DNA of 6,077 nucleotides from Acidobacteriaceae bacterium. Its GTDB lineage: Bacteria; Acidobacteriota; Terriglobia; Terriglobales; Acidobacteriaceae. The notes below the pieces were generated by a model, which saw only the letters and a program-made list of their open reading frames with translations, had not been told where the DNA came from and ran no database searches. Shown here piece after piece: positions 5,391 to 6,077 of the stretch. How positions within the stretch are numbered: position 1 is the stretch's first letter; every line of letters starts with the position of its first letter. The DNA lies in NCBI GenBank assembly GCA_030040175.1, contig JASHUF010000558.1, positions 1 through 6,077 of the forward strand. The letters run 5' to 3'. Both the position numbers and the translations under genes were made by a program.

Positions 5391-5933
5391 CTACTTCCGC
5401 ACCGCCACGGCCTCGGCCCGCTCCGCCTGCATCCGCCGCACCAGCACCGGCGCGCCGAACGCGACCGCCAGAACTATGGCCGTGGACACAAGGTCGTTAC
5501 GATAGAAGGGAATTCCCGCTGCGTAGCACGCCCCCAGGCCGGCCAGGGTATGCGGATACATGCTGCTCGCGGCCCACACCGCGTAGTTCGAAACCACGAA
5601 GAACGAGGTCGGCCCCAGCACCGCGCCCGCCCCTACCCGGGCCACCGAGGTCTTCGCGCGCAGCAAAATCCATCCCAGCGCCATCGCCGCTGCATACCAA
5701 ATCCACGTGATCCCATAGTGCTGCCAGTGGAAGGGATAGTGATAGGCGTACACCGTCAGGCAGAAGTCCGTGGCCATCAGTACCATGAGCGGCGTCACCA
5801 TCTCCCGCCACGGCCGCCGCGCGCCAAAATACACCAGCGCCGCGCCCTCGGCGCTAAAGTTCATCCACCCCGCGTGTCCCAACACCAATACACGGCTCAA
5901 AACCGCCACCAGCAGCAGTAGATAAGCGATCAT
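5391..5933 (-). CDS. DUF6580-like multi-pass membrane protein
   Basis: A 180-residue, very hydrophobic protein of unknown function, resembling the DUF6580 family of putative membrane transport proteins (recognised from memory). About six membrane segments are visible, near 1-18, 26-40, 44-63, 71-92, 102-122 and 147-166. Family-like features are an early Arg (R14), NFSAEGAALVYFGARR (25-40), the acidic D56 in the third segment, SNYAVW (115-120) and the block MYPHTLAGLGACY followed by IPFYRND (about 125-147). The C-terminus is short and charged. The frame also opens at a GTG at 5975 (194 residues), but that start has no ribosome-binding site. The ATG at 5933 has ACGAGG 6 bases upstream and places the first membrane helix at the N-terminus. 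It is the first gene of a probable pair with the Uma2-family gene. The substrate is unknown, and no cofactor-biosynthesis neighbour hints at one. Confidence 0.8.
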   Translation of the reverse strand: MIAYLLLLVAVLSRVLVLGHAGWMNFSAEGAALVYFGARRPWREMVTPLMVLMATDFCLTVYAYHYPFHWQHYGITWIWYAAAMALGWILLRAKTSVARVGAGAVLGPTSFFVVSNYAVWAASSMYPHTLAGLGACYAAGIPFYRNDLVSTAIVLAVAFGAPVLVRRMQAERAEAVAVRK

Positions 5934-6048
5934 GTGAAACCTCGTTCTCGTCGAATGCGCGTGATCCGCTTGCACGGGAAAACCCGCACAACTTCATTCT
6001 CCGGTTCATCGGGCCGGGGGTCAACCAAAACCGTCTCGCCCTGCGAAA

Positions 6049-6054
6049 ATTATA
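6049..6054 (-). promoter_or_regulatory. Candidate -10 element upstream of the DUF6580-like gene
   Basis: The minus strand reads a perfect TATAAT here, preceded by GTGAC. The expected start near 6042 would give a leader of about 108 bases. A -35 at normal spacing would fall at the window edge (CGTGGA) and is a poor match, so this is a weak call resting on the -10 alone. Confidence 0.35.
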
Positions 6055-6077
6055 GTCACCCCGGGACAAAATCCACG

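Overview
GC-rich bacterial chromosomal DNA with ordinary housekeeping and membrane genes. No phage, transposase, CRISPR array, tRNA or rRNA was seen. I infer an Acidobacteriota host (Terriglobia-like). The reasons are the stand-alone Uma2-family protein, the VTT protein with a PPP-type re-entrant motif, the proline-rich TonB-like protein, and short GTGC...GCAC hairpin repeats, which I associate with that phylum. This is from memory and was not searched.

Layout. At the left edge (1-474, minus strand) lies the first quarter of an AcnA-type aconitate hydratase. A 496-base gap (475-970) holds three copies of a structured repeat, a further hairpin that shares four bases with the third copy, and about 230 bases where I see nothing. 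Next come two minus-strand genes transcribed in the order TonB-like energy transducer (3914 to 2817) then ClC chloride transporter with a C-terminal CBS pair (2767 to 971). They are 49 bases apart, or overlap by 50 bases if the longest ClC reading frame is used. The 158-base divergent region 3915-4072 carries a good sigma70-like promoter for a plus-strand VTT/DedA-family membrane protein (4073-4693, TTG start). That gene converges on a minus-strand pair: a DUF6580-like membrane protein (5933-5391) followed by a Uma2-family protein (5327-4806). The convergent gap holds two compact hairpins and a fourth copy of the structured repeat. The right end (5934-6077) is the upstream region of the DUF6580-like gene, with a perfect TATAAT but no convincing -35.

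How the genes relate. Nothing links them into one pathway. Two short same-strand pairs are probably co-transcribed (TonB-like with ClC; DUF6580-like with Uma2). Four of the six genes encode membrane proteins, but their roles differ: outer-membrane energisation, chloride/proton exchange, probable lipid or solute handling, and unknown. The most distinctive signal is not a gene. It is the family of four intergenic hairpins with a fixed architecture (outer GTGC/GCAC clamp, three-base one-sided bulge, inner CCC/GGG stem) whose inner stem sequences differ while pairing is kept. I did not find a convincing new gene system.
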